This document shows positions 62,819 to 64,000 of a stretch of 64,000 nucleotides of DNA, piece after piece. Origin of the DNA: an uncultured Butyrivibrio sp. (GTDB lineage Bacteria > Bacillota > Clostridia > Lachnospirales > Lachnospiraceae); contig CAMNEA010000003.1 in assembly GCA_946536145.1 (NCBI GenBank), positions 31,553 to 95,552 on the forward strand, given 5' to 3'. The notes beneath the pieces are model-generated. The model saw only the letters and a program-made list of their open reading frames with translations. It was not told the origin of the DNA and made no database searches. The position numbers were made by a program, and so were the translations under genes. The first letter of the stretch is position 1, and every line of letters starts with the position of its first letter.

Positions 62819-63493
62819 TCAACTCTTTTTCGGAGTGTGGGTAAAGCCACAGTCGTAGAACATCAAAAAGGCATCGCCCGTTTTGGTATTTCTGTATTTA
62901 ATAACAAGCCTCTCGCCTTTTTTTACGCTGATCTTCCCACCGTTTTTAAAAGGTTTCAGAGTGGGATCGTGATTCCAGTCCCTGTCCTTAAACTTATATA
63001 AGTCTGTTACCCGCCAGTTTTTCTTTGTGGTGATGCTTATCTTACCGCTTAGTGCTTCACCGGATTCATGTATCCAGGCGTTTCCCTTGAAATATTGCCT
63101 GCCGTTTATCTTTATGCTGCTGACAGGACTCGTGTATGCTTTTGGCTTCATAACGATATCCGTGGTGTGCTTGGTACCGTTGATCTTCTCAGATACACGT
63201 ATGTGGGCAGGGAGCTTTTTCTTAAATCTGAAGGTGATTATATACTTGGGACGTCCCTTTATACTTTTGTTGAGAATCTTTACGTCTGCGACATTCGGCG
63301 TGAGGTTCTTTTTGAGCGTGGTAGGAAATGCAGTATAGAGACGGGCGTAGTGAGACGGCTCGTTCATCGTGCCGGTAAATCCTACCTGCTGCGTGTAGGT
63401 CCGTATCCGGACACTTGCCTGTGCGTCAACGGACATGGAAAAAACAATAAATAGTGCTGCCAATACTGAAATAAGTCTTGTAATTCTTTTCAT
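62819..63493 (-). CDS. Secreted protein of unknown function
   Basis: Signal peptide MKRITRLISVLAALFIVFSMSVDAQASV; Lys-rich beta-type sequence; good coding statistics over 224 aa. Confidence 0.65.
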   Translation of the reverse strand: MKRITRLISVLAALFIVFSMSVDAQASVRIRTYTQQVGFTGTMNEPSHYARLYTAFPTTLKKNLTPNVADVKILNKSIKGRPKYIITFRFKKKLPAHIRVSEKINGTKHTTDIVMKPKAYTSPVSSIKINGRQYFKGNAWIHESGEALSGKISITTKKNWRVTDLYKFKDRDWNHDPTLKPFKNGGKISVKKGERLVIKYRNTKTGDAFLMFYDCGFTHTPKKS

Positions 63494-63602
63494 TACTCTG
63501 ATCCCCCATCAGTAAGATTTATAATAGGCGCATTCATAACTACAACCATTCGCCTTTCATATTTGTATATAATCTCATAATCTTTGATTTCAGTAAACTA
63601 TA

Positions 63603-63634
63603 GATTATTGAATTTCCTCAGAAATTCAATAATC
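63603..63634. repeat. 14-bp perfect inverted repeat
   Basis: GATTATTGAATTTC-CTCA-GAAATTCAATAATC. Confidence 0.9.
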
Positions 63635-63715
63635 GTAGTGGACCAGATCCTCGCAAAGCTAGGAGCGTGTCCTGCCAAAGGCAGGATTCTTGAATGATAT
63701 TGCAGAGACCCGCAG

Positions 63716-63952
63716 GCTGCGGGTTTCGTGGAACATGATATGAGCATCAAACATGCCACAGGCGATAACTGACTGAAAACATGTATGAATAAGCACTCGC
63801 TAAACATGTTTATTTTCTTTTTTCTCCCTGGCATGCTTTTGTAAACATGCTTTTTGAAATAAATGTTTTGGGCATGTACTATAGAGCTTATAAACTACAC
63901 GCGCCGAGAAAAAATCGTATAAAAACATGTATTTTTCTATTTTTTCATACAT
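63716..63952. repeat. CATG-array repeat, locus B; near-identical direct copy of 45580-45817
   Basis: CATG sites at 63734, 63752, 63780, 63805, 63832, 63846, 63873 and 63926, each 18,135 bp from its counterpart in locus A. Confidence 0.95.
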
Positions 63953-63975
63953 TTTTGAATCAAAGATTCAAAAAT
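63951..63975. repeat. 11-bp perfect hairpin at end of locus B
   Basis: ATTTTTGAATC-AAA-GATTCAAAAAT. Confidence 0.9.
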
Positions 63976-64000
63976 GCCGCAAACAAGCCATCCTAATGCG

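Noticed and set aside
63598-63834. 78-aa minus-strand ORF at the right end
   Set aside because: Spans several palindromes and the repeat; no coding signal.
44400-64000. Prophage, integrase or transposase that would mobilise the island
   Set aside because: No recombinase, transposase or phage gene recognised in the window; only repeats suggest mobility.

Overview
The window looks like a chromosomal segment of a Lachnospiraceae-type Firmicute (inferred from gene content and order, not tested). Bases 1 to about 44.4 kb are mostly housekeeping: mfd (5'-truncated by the window edge), aminotransferase, PAP2, DUF6465, CIRCE-hrcA-grpE-dnaK-dnaJ, prmA-rsmE, cysteine desulfurase-thiI, an HPr-like protein, mtaB, ireB-ruvX-DUF1292, RNase J, O-methyltransferase-U32 peptidase, glutamine synthetase III followed by tRNA-Gln(CTG), acyl-ACP thioesterase, CvfB-like, CPBP protease, a solitary sugar-binding protein plus GGDEF pair, a PucR-type regulator, ftsEX-M23-CtpA, PP2C phosphatase/Ser-Thr kinase, uvrBA and an AraC regulator. 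From about 44.5 kb to the end the window becomes accessory: pseudogenes, a ~293-bp palindromic MITE-like element, arrays of a phased RCATGY motif, 84-bp tandem repeats, and a surface-glycan locus (Wzz-like, EpsG-like, DUF6044, PseA/WbpG-like amidotransferase, GT52-like transferase, PseH-like GNAT, PseI, PseG, ABCG-type transporter with a fused membrane domain, secreted proteins). Copies of the CATG array lie on both sides of this locus, 18,135 bp apart and in direct orientation. The most unusual signal is this CATG array. Palindromic CATG cores (17 of 18 are RCATGY) keep exactly the same spacing between diverged copies, while the sequence between them drifts and the motif falls in all three reading frames. 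All alignments and counts were done by eye; no search was run.
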